The position numbers were made by a program, and so were the translations under genes. Of a DNA stretch of 64,000 bases, positions 25,149 through 35,012 are shown piece by piece. This DNA is from Aquabacterium sp. Its GTDB lineage: Bacteria; Pseudomonadota; Gammaproteobacteria; Burkholderiales; Burkholderiaceae_C. The notes beneath the pieces were generated by a model. It saw nothing but the letters and a program-made list of their open reading frames with translations, had not been told where the DNA came from and made no database searches. The stretch is taken from positions 62,001-126,000 of the forward strand of contig NZ_JAUSAR010000073.1 of assembly GCF_030652515.1 (NCBI RefSeq). Direction: 5' to 3'. Within the stretch, counting starts at the first letter, position 1; each line of letters starts with the position of its first letter.

Positions 25149-27374
25149 TCAAGGCCGACGCGGACGACCCCGCGTCTGCCAAAGCGGCTTCTTGCCCTTG
25201 AGGTGGCGTTCAATGCCATCGTTGAGGCGGCCGCGCAAATCCACCACACGGTCCAGGTGGCCGTAGACGTTGGGAAAGCGCAGGTCCAGCCACAGCCACA
25301 GGGTGCAAGAGCGCAGGGCTTGCTCCATGCGCTCCAGGCGGCTGTGCTCGTCCACGTCCTCCAGGAACCAGGGGCTGCCCGCCTCGCCGGTGAGCGCGTG
25401 GTAATGCGTCCAGTTCAGGAACTCCTGCACCTGGGATTCAGTGCGGGTGTCCACCGGCGCCTGGGCATAGATGAAGCGCTCGCGCAATGACAGCTTGCCG
25501 GCGCTGCCATCCAGCTGGGCGGCCAGGTCCAGCATCTGTTCCAGCTCGGCCACGGCGAAGTGGGCGTCATCCAGCTCCAGTTGCTCCATGAAAATGCCCA
25601 GCACGTCGCGCAGGCGGTCTTTCTTCAGGCGCGTGGCGATGGTCTCCACGTGCCACCAGTTGGGGGCCACGGGGGCCTTGAAATCAATCGGTGCCTTGGG
25701 TTGCTTGGGCAGCAGCTCGCGCAGCATGCGCAAGGCCGTGGGTTCGGCCTCCTTGAGCACGCCGACAAAACCTTCGTCGTGCATGCCAAAGCGCCCCGCC
25801 CGCCCGGCGATCTGGTGCACCTCGGACACGGTGAGTGGCCGGTCGGTCTGGCCGTCGTACTTGACCATGGTGCTGAACAGCACACGCCGGATCGGCAGGT
25901 TCAGGCCCATGCCGATGGCATCGGTGGCCACCAGCACATGCGATTCACCCTGCGCGAAGCGCTCGGCTTCGCGGCGGCGCACTTCGGGCGGCAAGGCGCC
26001 GTAGATCACCGACACGGTCTTGCCATTGGCGGCGATCTGGTCGCGCAGCATCAACACTTCGCGGCGGCTGAAAGCCACCACGGCGTCGCCCTTTTTCAGC
26101 GCGTTGATGGACAGGGGCGCAGGCAGCAGTTGCACATGCTGTTTGCGCTCGAAGTGCTTGACCTCGCAGTCCTCGCCGCACAGGCGCAGCAGGTTCTGGA
26201 TGGCGGGCACGGCGTAGGCCGAACAGATGATGATGACTTCATCGGCGGGCACGGCCACGATGGCCTGGGTCCAGGCCCAGCCACGGAAGGCGTCGAAGAT
26301 CATCTGAGCTTCGTCGATGACGGCGACTTCAATGGGCTCGTTGGTGCCCACCATTTCGATGGTGCTGGACACCACGGCGGCGCCTTCGGCCGGCACGCTT
26401 TCTTCACCGGTCAGCAGCGAGCAGGCCACGCCACGCCCTTGCAGTCGATCGCGGCCTTCCAGGGCCAGCAAACGCAAAGGCGCCAGGTAAGCACCCTTGC
26501 TGGCTTTGGCCAGGCGCTCGAAGGCCGCGTGGGTCTTGCCGCTGTTGGGTGGCCCCACGTACAGGGTCACCTTGCGCTGCAGCTGACGGGCTTTCTGGAA
26601 GGTGTCGGGGTAGCCATCGAAGGCCAGTTGGTCGTTCAGGTCGTCCAGGGTGTCGAGTTCGGCCTCGTGGTGCTCCCAGCGCTCCAGGGCGCGGGTGCAG
26701 GCGGCCTTCAGGTGGTCGAATGACTGAGGCGTGCCGCACTCGGCTTGCAGGCGTGGCAGCAGCGAGGCCATCTGGCGCGGGTTGCTCACCTTGGCACGGG
26801 CTAGCAGGGCTTGCAGGTGGGCCAGCAGTTCGTCGGCATGCGCGTAGGCCGGGGGCGTGCCCAGGCGCTTGATCAGGGCTGGCTTGTCGCCGGTTCGGTA
26901 AAAGTCCCAGACCGGCTCGGCATCGATGGGCACCTTGAAGGACACCACCACCTTCCAACCTTGATCAGGCACCGGCAAGGTCTGGCTGATCAGTCGGTCC
27001 CAATCCTGGCCGCGCCGAAACAACCCGAGCGACTCCAGCGCCGTGCCCCGGTCCTGCATGAGGGTGCGCACTTCGCGGCCGCCACCGATGGCGTCCAGGT
27101 GCCGCAGGGCGAGGTCCATCAACTCGGGCGCGATCCAGCGGCTGGGCCGCGCACCGGCCACGGCTTTTTGCAGCAGGATCAGGCCCCGGCCATCCAGGTA
27201 GCCCTCGAAATCAGGCGTGTTCTCAGGGATGAAATCGGCCGGCTTGACCACCTGGGGCAAGTTGTAGGCGGCCTGCCGGATGCGGCCAATTTGTTCGGCG
27301 TTCAGGTGCGGGGGCACACGGCTCGCGTGGCGGGGAATGGGCAGGCTGCGGGGATCGGGCGAGGTGACGGACAT
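25149..27374 (-). CDS. SUV3-like ATP-dependent RNA helicase
   Basis: The 741-residue superfamily 2 helicase resembles SUV3, the helicase of the mitochondrial RNA degradosome. An N-terminal region of about 260 residues precedes the core with Walker A YVGPPNSGKTHAA, motif II VIDEAQM, LLTGEE, then VATDAIGMGLNLPI and HQIAGRAGRFG. The end carries a SUV3 C-terminal-like helical domain. It probably unwinds structured RNA during decay or processing. The start at 27374 (MSVTSPDPRS) is the first ATG of the frame. It is last in a minus-strand series after tatD (73-nt gap). Confidence 0.87.
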   Translation of the reverse strand: MSVTSPDPRSLPIPRHASRVPPHLNAEQIGRIRQAAYNLPQVVKPADFIPENTPDFEGYLDGRGLILLQKAVAGARPSRWIAPELMDLALRHLDAIGGGREVRTLMQDRGTALESLGLFRRGQDWDRLISQTLPVPDQGWKVVVSFKVPIDAEPVWDFYRTGDKPALIKRLGTPPAYAHADELLAHLQALLARAKVSNPRQMASLLPRLQAECGTPQSFDHLKAACTRALERWEHHEAELDTLDDLNDQLAFDGYPDTFQKARQLQRKVTLYVGPPNSGKTHAAFERLAKASKGAYLAPLRLLALEGRDRLQGRGVACSLLTGEESVPAEGAAVVSSTIEMVGTNEPIEVAVIDEAQMIFDAFRGWAWTQAIVAVPADEVIIICSAYAVPAIQNLLRLCGEDCEVKHFERKQHVQLLPAPLSINALKKGDAVVAFSRREVLMLRDQIAANGKTVSVIYGALPPEVRRREAERFAQGESHVLVATDAIGMGLNLPIRRVLFSTMVKYDGQTDRPLTVSEVHQIAGRAGRFGMHDEGFVGVLKEAEPTALRMLRELLPKQPKAPIDFKAPVAPNWWHVETIATRLKKDRLRDVLGIFMEQLELDDAHFAVAELEQMLDLAAQLDGSAGKLSLRERFIYAQAPVDTRTESQVQEFLNWTHYHALTGEAGSPWFLEDVDEHSRLERMEQALRSCTLWLWLDLRFPNVYGHLDRVVDLRGRLNDGIERHLKGKKPLWQTRGRPRRP

Positions 27375-27447
27375 GGAGGCGGTGCGTGTCCCCGGTCAAG
27401 GGGAAAAGAGGGTGGCAAGGTCGCCAGGAGAAGCGGGTATTGTCCGC

Positions 27448-28293
27448 TCAGGCGCGAAACAGCGGTTTCAGGCGCGGCAAGGCCTGGAGGGCGTTGGCCG
27501 TGGTGAGGTCGCGGGTCTGGTCCAGCGACCAGCCGCGCAGGGCGGCCAGGGTCTGCGCGATGCGGGGTAATTCGGCCGGTTCGTTGCGGCTGGTGACGCC
27601 TTTGGCCCGGTCTTGTTCGAGCACGTACAGCCAGTGGGGCGGGATGTCGGGCGCGTCGGTTTCCAGCACGATGGCATCAGCGGGCAGGTCGGCGGCCAGG
27701 CGCCGGATTTGCAGAGCGCGGTCAAAGGTCATGGCACCGCCGAAGCCCAGCTTGAAGCCCAGGTCGATGAAGGCCTGCGCTTGTTGAGCGCTGCCGTTGA
27801 AGGCGTGCGCGATGCCGCCTTGTATCGCCTTGCCTTGTTGCTTCAGGCGCCGCAGGTGCTTGAGCAGGCCGTCGGCGCTGCGGCGCACGTGCACGATCAC
27901 GGGCAGTTCAAACTCGACGGCCAGCGCCAGTTGCGCGGCATAGACGCGGTCCTGCAAGGCGTTGCTGGCCGGGTCTTTCAGGCTTTCGACGAAGTGGTCC
28001 AGGCCGATCTCGCCGATGGCCACCAGGCGCGGGTCGGCGTGGTGCTGTTGCAGGGCGGCGCGCAATTGGTCGATGGCATCATCACCGGCTTGTCTGGCGA
28101 ACAAGGGGTGGATGCCGAGGGCGTAGGTGCCCTGGCATTGCAAGGCGGCCTGGCGGGCAGTTTCGAAGGTGGAGGGCATGACGGCCGGGACCACGATCAT
28201 CCCCACGCCCGCTTGAGATGCACGCTCGATCACGGCTTGTCGGTCGCGGTCGAACTCGGGGGCATCAAGGTGGCAATGGGTGTCGATCCACAT
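27448..28293 (-). CDS. TatD-family metal-dependent DNase
   Basis: The 281-residue TIM-barrel hydrolase has the metal ligands of the family: DTHCHLD at the N-terminus, GEIGLD, His residues in VHVRRS and GIAHAFNGS, and ETDAPDIP. TatD proteins are 3'-5' exonucleases and AP endonucleases linked to DNA quality control. It starts at ATG 28293, 7 nt after the stop of the phosphoglycerol-transferase-like gene, so the two are in one transcript. Confidence 0.93.
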   Translation of the reverse strand: MWIDTHCHLDAPEFDRDRQAVIERASQAGVGMIVVPAVMPSTFETARQAALQCQGTYALGIHPLFARQAGDDAIDQLRAALQQHHADPRLVAIGEIGLDHFVESLKDPASNALQDRVYAAQLALAVEFELPVIVHVRRSADGLLKHLRRLKQQGKAIQGGIAHAFNGSAQQAQAFIDLGFKLGFGGAMTFDRALQIRRLAADLPADAIVLETDAPDIPPHWLYVLEQDRAKGVTSRNEPAELPRIAQTLAALRGWSLDQTRDLTTANALQALPRLKPLFRA

Positions 28294-28300
28294 GGCTTGG

Positions 28301-30241
28301 CTAGTGCGTCTTCGCAGGCTCCATCTTCAAGGCACCCTCCTTGAACGCCCGCGAGGCCGTCTGGTAATAGGCAATCGCCTCGTTCATCAGGCGCTCATTG
28401 ACCTCGGTCGGCGTGGTCGCCAAGGTGATGGGATCCACCTTGTACGCCAGCACTTTGCGCTTGGGCATCAACACCGTCAACACGTCGTCGCGCAGATAGC
28501 CCAGCTCCTGGTAGTTGCTGATGAAAGCCCGGTTCGGGTTCTCGTCGGTCTCGAAAAACGGCCGCCCGAAGAAGTGGTCATCACCGCTGTAGCCCATCAT
28601 CTCCACGATCGTGGGAGCCAGGTCGAGCTGGCTCACGGTTGACTTGTAAACACTCGGCTCGACCATGTCGGGCGCATAAAAAATCAGCGGGATGTGGTAC
28701 CCCGCGACGGGCAGTTTGCTCTTGCCCGCCACCGAAGCACAGTGGTCGGCGATGATGATGAACAGCGTGTCCTTGAACCAGGGCTGGCTGCGTGCATCGT
28801 CGATGAACTTGCCGATGGCGTAGTCGGTGTACTTGACCGCGCCATCTCGGCCACCGGGCGACTTGATGTCGATGCGGCCATCCGGGTAGGTGTAGGGCCG
28901 GTGGTTGGACGTGGTCATGATGTGGGCGAAGAAGGGCTTGCCACTGGCCGATTCGGCCGTCAAGGTCTTGGCCGCATGGCCGAAGAGCACTTCGTCGGCC
29001 ACGCCCCAGACGTTCTCGAACACCACGGAGGCCTTGGGGATGTCGGTGCGGTCGACCACCTTGTAGCCGTTGGCATCGAAATAGGCGTTCATGTTGTCAA
29101 AGTAGCCATAGCCGCCGTAGAAGAAGAACGAGTTCACGCCTTGCGGCTTGAGGATCTCGCCCAGGGTGGCCAGGTGTTCGTTGTTGGGTCGGCGCACGAT
29201 GGCTTGGCCCGGCACGGGTGGCGTGCCCAGTGACAAAGACTCCAGGCCCCGCACGGTGCGGGTGCCGGTGGCGTACACGTGCTCGAACATCATGCCCTCG
29301 CGCGCCAAGGCATCCAACCGGGGCATGAGGTGCTTGGTCGATCCGTAGGTGTCCATGAACTCGGCCGACAGGCTTTCGACCGAGATCAGCACCACGTTCT
29401 TGGGCCGACGCTTGAAGGGCAAGGGATCGTCGGCCGGGTCTTCTCCCGCTGGCGGGTGAATGGCCTCGCTCAAAGGTTGGCGCTCCACGTCCATGGCCTT
29501 CAGGATGGCATCGGCCTGGTCTTGCGGCATGGTGCGGTAGAACTTGTCGTAGTCCAGCTCATTGCGGCGCATGGCCGCGGCCAGCGTGAACAGGCCGTTG
29601 CCCGACAACTCGTCGGCATACGCATTGCCCAAACCTTGCATCTGGTCAACATTGGTCAGCAGCAAGCTGGCGGCAGGCAACGCAACGGCGGCCACCCACA
29701 GCACCGCGCGCTGCCGCCACGACAGCGTCTGCTCGTTGACAAGCCTCAAGGGCCGACGCAGGAACAGCGTCAACAGTGCCGACAGCGCCGCCAGGCCCAG
29801 CACGATCGCGGGGATGGGGTAGGACTGGCGGATGTTGCCAATCACCTCCTGGGTGTAGATCAGGTAATCCACCGCGATGAAGTTGAAGCGCGTGGAAAAC
29901 TCGATCCAGAACGTCACCTCGGAGGCCGCCCCGAACAGCATCAGCAGCAGGGCAAACCACAACCACACGGTGCGCAACACCCGGTGCCAGGCCTGATGGC
30001 GCCAGCGGTTTGGCAGCATCGCTTCATAGGCGAAGACGGGCGCCGCGGCGATGGCGGCCACGGCCAGGTCGAACATCAGGCCCTTGGCAAAGATGCCGGG
30101 CCACAGCGTCAAGGGTACAGAGGCCGTGCCCACCAACAAAGCCAGGCCCAAGCGCAGCGCCGTGAACACCCCCACCCAGACCAGCATGACGAGCAAAGGC
30201 AATCTGGCAGGCGCCAGCATGGAAGGCCTGGAGTGAAGCAT
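28301..30241 (-). CDS. LTA-synthase-type membrane phosphoglycerol transferase
   Basis: The 646-residue protein has five N-terminal membrane helices and a large periplasmic sulfatase-fold domain. The nucleophile is the Thr in YATGTRTVRGLE; metal ligands lie in LISVESLSAEF, TSNHRPY and IIADHCASV. In Gram-negatives such proteins transfer phosphoglycerol to periplasmic glucans (OpgB) or other envelope polymers; the acceptor here is unknown. ATG 30241 begins the first hydrophobic stretch; the longer upstream frame is antisense-like noise over lolD. It follows lolD by 34 nt. opgD, for glucan backbone synthesis, is at the end of the window, which makes a glucan substrate conceivable. Confidence 0.85.
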   Translation of the reverse strand: MLHSRPSMLAPARLPLLVMLVWVGVFTALRLGLALLVGTASVPLTLWPGIFAKGLMFDLAVAAIAAAPVFAYEAMLPNRWRHQAWHRVLRTVWLWFALLLMLFGAASEVTFWIEFSTRFNFIAVDYLIYTQEVIGNIRQSYPIPAIVLGLAALSALLTLFLRRPLRLVNEQTLSWRQRAVLWVAAVALPAASLLLTNVDQMQGLGNAYADELSGNGLFTLAAAMRRNELDYDKFYRTMPQDQADAILKAMDVERQPLSEAIHPPAGEDPADDPLPFKRRPKNVVLISVESLSAEFMDTYGSTKHLMPRLDALAREGMMFEHVYATGTRTVRGLESLSLGTPPVPGQAIVRRPNNEHLATLGEILKPQGVNSFFFYGGYGYFDNMNAYFDANGYKVVDRTDIPKASVVFENVWGVADEVLFGHAAKTLTAESASGKPFFAHIMTTSNHRPYTYPDGRIDIKSPGGRDGAVKYTDYAIGKFIDDARSQPWFKDTLFIIIADHCASVAGKSKLPVAGYHIPLIFYAPDMVEPSVYKSTVSQLDLAPTIVEMMGYSGDDHFFGRPFFETDENPNRAFISNYQELGYLRDDVLTVLMPKRKVLAYKVDPITLATTPTEVNERLMNEAIAYYQTASRAFKEGALKMEPAKTH

Positions 30242-30275
30242 GTGCGAAATTCTTTGAGAGGAGTGTCGTGTGATT

Positions 30276-30971
30276 TCAGGCCGCCAGACGGCCCTGCACC
30301 AGGCGCAAATAGCGGTCGCAGCGGTGCGCCAGGCTGTCGTCGTGGGTGACCATGACGAAGGCCGTGCCTTGTTCTTTGGCCACTTGCAGCATGAGATCGA
30401 AAACGCCATCGGCGGTGCCGCGATCCAAGTTGCCGGTCGGCTCATCAGCCAGCACGCAAGCGGGCTGGCTGACCAGCGCCCGGGCCACGGCCACGCGTTG
30501 GCGCTCACCACCCGACAACTCCGAAGGACGGTGCTCGGCGCGCGACGACAAGCCCACACGCGCCAACATGGCCATGGCCTGCTTGCGCGCCTCGGGCACC
30601 GACAGGCGCCGAATCAACAGCGGCATGGCCACGTTGTCCACGGCCGAGAACTCGGGCAGCAAGTGGTGGAACTGGTAGATGAAACCCAGGTGCTGGTTGC
30701 GCCAGCCGCCCTGCTCTGCCGCGTTGAGCTGCGAGAAATCGCGGCCCATCAGTTGCACACGCCCTGAGGTGGGTGCTTCCAACCCGCCCAGCAAATGCAG
30801 CAGCGTGCTCTTGCCCGACCCCGAAGCGCCCACGATGGACAGGATCTCGCCGCGCGAGATGGTCAGGTCCACGCCTTGCAGCACGGTCACGTCCAGCGGG
30901 CCTTCGGTGAAGCGTTTGGTCAGGCCCTGCGCGTGCAGGATCAAGTCTGGCGACAACATGGGCTCATTCAT
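30276..30971 (-). CDS. lolD: Lipoprotein-releasing ABC transporter ATPase LolD
   Basis: The 231-residue ABC ATPase has Walker [10 protein letters not shown], signature LSGGERQR, Walker [12 protein letters not shown] and switch His in MVTHDDS. With the permease it extracts outer-membrane lipoproteins from the inner membrane and passes them to LolA. Its ATG at 30971 overlaps the lolC stop by 8 bp, so the two are translationally coupled. Clients in this window include the NlpD-like protein, FlgH and perhaps the 54-kb lipoprotein. Confidence 0.95.
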   Translation of the reverse strand: MNEPMLSPDLILHAQGLTKRFTEGPLDVTVLQGVDLTISRGEILSIVGASGSGKSTLLHLLGGLEAPTSGRVQLMGRDFSQLNAAEQGGWRNQHLGFIYQFHHLLPEFSAVDNVAMPLLIRRLSVPEARKQAMAMLARVGLSSRAEHRPSELSGGERQRVAVARALVSQPACVLADEPTGNLDRGTADGVFDLMLQVAKEQGTAFVMVTHDDSLAHRCDRYLRLVQGRLAA

Positions 30972-32217
30972 AACGCAAAGCCTCGGCGGGCTGGACTCGG
31001 CTGGCGCGCCAGCTGGGGTAGATCGTGGCCAGGAAAGACAGCACCAGCGAAATCACGGCCACAGGCACGATGTCGGCCGACTGCGGATCGCTGGGCATGC
31101 GGCTGATCAGGTAGATGCTGCTGGGCAGAAAATGCACACCCAGCAGGTGCTCGATGAACTGCACGATGGCGCCCACATTGAAAGCCACCAACAGGCCCAG
31201 GCCCAGGCCGCCCAAAGTGCCCAGGATGCCCGACAGCGCGCCTTGCACCATGAAGATGCCCATGATGGAACCCGGTGTGGCGCCCAGGGTGCGCAGGATG
31301 GCGATGTCGGCCTGCTTGTCGGTCACCGTCATCACCAGGGTCGAGACCAGGTTGAAGGCGGCCACGGCCACGATCAGGGTCAGGATGATGAACATCATGC
31401 GTTTTTCAACCTGCACGGCCTCAAACCAGTTGCGGTTGGTGCGCGTCCAGTCATTGACCACGACATCGCTGCCCAGCGACACGGCCAACTCGCCAGCCAC
31501 CAAGCGCGCGTCCTGCGCATCCTTCAGCTTGAGCTGCACCGCCGTGAGGCCGCCCGTGCGAAAGAGCTTGGCGGCATCGTCGGCGTGCATCAGCACCAGG
31601 CCGTTGTCGTACTCATAGTGGCCTGCACTGAAGGTGCCCACCACGGTGACCTGCTTGATGCGCGGCACCACGCCCGCAGGGGTGACCTGGCCACTGGGCG
31701 CCACCAGGGTGATGGGGTCGCCCACGCGCACATCCATGCTGTTGGCCAGTTCAGCGCCAATCACCACGCCCCAAGCGCCAGGCGTCAGCAATTGCATGGT
31801 GGACTTCATCTGCGCCGCCAAGGGCGTCACCGAGATTTCTTCCTCGGGCACGATGCCGCGCACCATGGCGCCGCGCATGTTCTCGCCCCGCGCGATCAAG
31901 GCCTGGGCGGGCACGAAAGGCGCCGCCCCGATCACCTTTGGATTCTGGCGGGCCCGGGCGGCCAGCGCCCGCCAGTCGTCCAGCGATCCGCCATGCGCGT
32001 CGTAGATCTCGACGTGGGCGATCACGGACAGCATGCGATCGCGCACTTCCTTCTGGAAGCCGTTCATCACCGACAAAACGATGATGAGCGCCGCCACCCC
32101 CAGGGCAATGCCCAGGACGGACACACCCGAGATGAAAGAGATAAAGCCATTGCGGCGGGCACCTCGGCCGGCGCGGGTGTAGCGCCAACCAACTCGCCAT
32201 TCATAGGGAAGGTTCAT
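30964..32217 (-). CDS. lolC: Lipoprotein-releasing permease LolC/LolE
   Basis: The 417-residue permease has the first membrane helix in [26 protein letters not shown], a large periplasmic domain and three C-terminal helices. The family motif [13 protein letters not shown] is present. Only one LolC/E-type gene accompanies lolD; no lolE is adjacent, so it may form a homodimer as in other bacteria with a single permease. The start at 32217 ([13 protein letters not shown]) matches the family; upstream codons run into the divergent rpfE-like gene. Confidence 0.93.
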   Translation of the reverse strand: MNLPYEWRVGWRYTRAGRGARRNGFISFISGVSVLGIALGVAALIIVLSVMNGFQKEVRDRMLSVIAHVEIYDAHGGSLDDWRALAARARQNPKVIGAAPFVPAQALIARGENMRGAMVRGIVPEEEISVTPLAAQMKSTMQLLTPGAWGVVIGAELANSMDVRVGDPITLVAPSGQVTPAGVVPRIKQVTVVGTFSAGHYEYDNGLVLMHADDAAKLFRTGGLTAVQLKLKDAQDARLVAGELAVSLGSDVVVNDWTRTNRNWFEAVQVEKRMMFIILTLIVAVAAFNLVSTLVMTVTDKQADIAILRTLGATPGSIMGIFMVQGALSGILGTLGGLGLGLLVAFNVGAIVQFIEHLLGVHFLPSSIYLISRMPSDPQSADIVPVAVISLVLSFLATIYPSWRASRVQPAEALRYE

Positions 32218-32251
32218 GGTGCGCGAAGTGTACTCACTTGATAATCCCCGG

Positions 32252-33253
32252 ATGCCCGCCTCGATTCCCTCCCAGCATTTGATCCTGCCTTTTGCGGCCA
32301 GCCTGTCCGACCCCTGCCAGCAGGCCCTGCCCCGGCTGGATGACGCGCAACAGATGCCGTACCTGCACCAATTGCTGGGTCGGTTGAGCCAATCCAGGCG
32401 CCTGGATGGCGACGAATACGCCCTGTCCATGCCCCACGAGCGCGTTCTGGCGCCATCTTTGGGTTGGAGCGACCTGGCCGACGGTACCCTGCCCTGGGCC
32501 GCCTGGCAGGCACAGAGTCATGGCGTCGCGACCGAAGAAGGCCAGGCCTGGGGCCTCCTGAGCCCCTGCCACTGGCTGATGGGCCGCGAAACCCTGACCC
32601 TGCTCGACCCCGACGAGTTGCGCCTGACCGAGGTGGAGGCCCGTGCCTTCCTGGAGGTTCTGCGCCCCTGGTTCGAAGAAGAAGGCTGGACCCTGGTCTA
32701 CGCCACCCCGACCCGCTGGTACGCCGCCCACCCCTCGCTGGCCAGCCTGCCCACTGCCTCGTTGGACCGGGTCATTGGTCGAAATCCCGATGTGTGGATG
32801 CCCGACCACCCCCAGGCCCGCCTGATCAAGCGTCTGCAGAACGAAGTGCAGATGTTGATGTACGAGCACCCGCTCAATGAGCCCCGCGAGGCGTCTGGGC
32901 AATTGACCGTCAACTCTTTTTGGCTGAGCGGCACCGGGCAACTGCCCAGCCAGCCCACGCTCGCCCTGCCCCAAGGCACGCAACTGGTGACCGATTTGCG
33001 CGCGCCCTTGCTGGCCAGCAACCTGGCCGACTGGATCGCCACATGGCAAACGCTGGATGGCACCGTGTTGAAAGCCGCCTGTGGCGCGCTGGACGCTGGT
33101 CACCACGTCCAGCTGACACTGTGCGGCGAGCGCAGCGCCATCACCCTCAGCGCGCCCCCTGCCCCCTCTTTCTCCCAGCGCCTGCTCAGCAGCGCCCAGC
33201 GCTGGCTGGGCCGCCCCGCCGCCCAGCCTTCCGCCTTGCTCGCCACCCTTTGA
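32252..33253 (+). CDS. RpfE-like conserved protein (annotated elsewhere as phosphoglycerate-mutase-like)
   Basis: The 333-residue cytosolic protein has no recognisable catalytic motif. The segments RLIKRLQNEVQMLMYEHPLN and VNSFWLSGTG recall the RpfE protein of the Xanthomonas rpf cluster, which also lies beside recJ. Homologues are sometimes labelled cofactor-independent phosphoglycerate mutase because of fold resemblance. The biochemical function is not established. I start it at ATG 32252; a start at 32216 would overlap lolC's start region. recJ follows 19 nt downstream in the same direction, so both are probably co-transcribed. Confidence 0.6.
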   Translation: MPASIPSQHLILPFAASLSDPCQQALPRLDDAQQMPYLHQLLGRLSQSRRLDGDEYALSMPHERVLAPSLGWSDLADGTLPWAAWQAQSHGVATEEGQAWGLLSPCHWLMGRETLTLLDPDELRLTEVEARAFLEVLRPWFEEEGWTLVYATPTRWYAAHPSLASLPTASLDRVIGRNPDVWMPDHPQARLIKRLQNEVQMLMYEHPLNEPREASGQLTVNSFWLSGTGQLPSQPTLALPQGTQLVTDLRAPLLASNLADWIATWQTLDGTVLKAACGALDAGHHVQLTLCGERSAITLSAPPAPSFSQRLLSSAQRWLGRPAAQPSALLATL

Positions 33254-33272
33254 ACTGGCCCCACCCCGCCCC

Positions 33273-34994
33273 ATGAAAATCACCGCCAGAGACGTCCCCG
33301 CCCGCACCACCTGGGCGCTTGAACAAGCGGGCGTGCACCCGCTGCTGGCGCGCCTGTTCGCATCGCGCGGCGTGCGCCACGTCGACGAACTGGACGATGC
33401 CCCCGCCAAATTGCTGCCACCCAGCGAGCTGAAAGGCGCGCTGGAAGCCGCCCGCCTGCTGGCCGACGCCATCGAGCAGAACCAGCACATCTGCATCGTG
33501 GCCGACTACGACTGCGACGGCGCCACCGCCTGCGCCGTGGGCCTGCGCGGCCTGAAGATGCTGGGCGCCCAGCCTGACCAGGTCAGCTTCGTGGTGCCCG
33601 ACCGGGCCCTGCACGGCTATGGCCTCACCCCGCCCATCGTGGAGATGGTGCACGCCAAGCAAGCCAAGGTGCTGATGACCGTGGACAACGGCATGGCCAG
33701 CCATGAAGCGGTGGACCGCGCCCATGCCCTGGGCATCCAGGTGGTCATCACCGACCACCACTTGCCCGTGGTCAATGCCGATGGCCAGGTCAGCCTGCCC
33801 TTGGCTGACGTGATCGTGAACCCTAACCAGCCCGACTGCCCCTTTGCCAGCAAGGCACTGGTGGGCGTGGGCGTGATGTTCTACGTGCTGCTGGCCCTGC
33901 GCGCCGAACGCCGCCAGCGCGGCGCGTTTGACGCGGCCAACCAGCCCCGCATCGACAGCCTGCTGGACCTGGTGGCCCTGGGCACCGTGGCCGACGTGGG
34001 GCGCCTGGACGCCAACAACCGGCGCCTGGTCAGCCTCGGGCTCAAACGCATCCGCTCGGGCCGCATGCAGCCGGGCATCGCCGCCTTGTTCACCGCAGCC
34101 GGACGAGACGCGGCCAAAGCCTCCAGCCAGGACTTCGGTTTCGCACTGGGCCCCCGCGTGAACGCCGCCGGCCGCCTGGCCGAGATGGGCCTGGGCATTG
34201 AATGCCTGCTGACCGACGACGTGGGCCGCGCGCAGGAGCTGGCGCAGCAACTGGACGCCATCAACCGCGAACGCCGCGAGCTGGAAACCGGCATGCGCGA
34301 GCAGGCCGAAGCGCTGCTTGAATCACTGATGCCCGAGGACGAGCCGCCCCCGGCCATCGCCATCTTCGATCCCGAGTTCCATGAAGGCGTGGTGGGCATC
34401 GTGGCTTCGCGCCTGAAAGACCGCCAGCACCGCCCCACCTTTGTGTTCGCCTTGGGCCAGGACGGCCTGCTCAAAGGCTCCGGGCGATCGATCCCCGGCT
34501 TTCATTTGCGCGATGCGCTGGACCTGGTGAGCAAGCGCCACCCGGGTTTGCTGAAAAAGTTCGGTGGCCACGCCATGGCGGCCGGCTGCACCATCCTGGA
34601 AGAGGATTTCGACACCTTCGAGCAGGCCATCATGCTGGTCGCCCACGAAGGCCTGGACCCCAGCCTGCTGGCCCGCCAGATCAGCAGCGACGGCCCTTTG
34701 GACACGCAGTGGTTCACGCCAGAGACGGCATCAGCGCTGGAGCAAACCGTGTGGGGGCCGGGCTTTGATGCGCCCGTGTTCAGCGACGCGGTCGAGGTGA
34801 TCAGCCAACGCCTGGTCGGCACGCGCCACATGAAGCTGAGCTTGCGGGTGCAGGGCCAGGTGCGCGATGGCATCTGGTTCGGGCGCACGGAACCGCTGCC
34901 CGACAAGGCACATTTGGCGTTTCGCATCGGCCTGGACGAATACCAGGGGCGCCAGCGCGTTCAGATCATGGTGGAAGGTTTGGCGGACGCCTGA
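33273..34994 (+). CDS. recJ: Single-stranded-DNA-specific exonuclease RecJ
   Basis: The 573-residue 5'-3' exonuclease acts in RecF-pathway recombination and mismatch repair. The DHH phosphoesterase motifs are present: VADYDCDGATA (residues 77-87), TVDNGMASHEA and VITDHHLPV. The DHHA1 domain has KKFGGHAMAAGCTI, and a C-terminal OB-like domain follows. Length is typical. ATG 33273 lies 19 nt after the rpfE-like stop. Confidence 0.95.
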   Translation: MKITARDVPARTTWALEQAGVHPLLARLFASRGVRHVDELDDAPAKLLPPSELKGALEAARLLADAIEQNQHICIVADYDCDGATACAVGLRGLKMLGAQPDQVSFVVPDRALHGYGLTPPIVEMVHAKQAKVLMTVDNGMASHEAVDRAHALGIQVVITDHHLPVVNADGQVSLPLADVIVNPNQPDCPFASKALVGVGVMFYVLLALRAERRQRGAFDAANQPRIDSLLDLVALGTVADVGRLDANNRRLVSLGLKRIRSGRMQPGIAALFTAAGRDAAKASSQDFGFALGPRVNAAGRLAEMGLGIECLLTDDVGRAQELAQQLDAINRERRELETGMREQAEALLESLMPEDEPPPAIAIFDPEFHEGVVGIVASRLKDRQHRPTFVFALGQDGLLKGSGRSIPGFHLRDALDLVSKRHPGLLKKFGGHAMAAGCTILEEDFDTFEQAIMLVAHEGLDPSLLARQISSDGPLDTQWFTPETASALEQTVWGPGFDAPVFSDAVEVISQRLVGTRHMKLSLRVQGQVRDGIWFGRTEPLPDKAHLAFRIGLDEYQGRQRVQIMVEGLADA

Positions 34995-35012
34995 CGGCGA
35001 GCGATCGAAAGC

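Noticed and set aside
30242..30559. N-terminal extension of the phosphoglycerol transferase into lolD
   Set aside because: The extra 106 residues are Trp/Cys/Arg-rich noise within lolD; the membrane segment starts properly at 30241.
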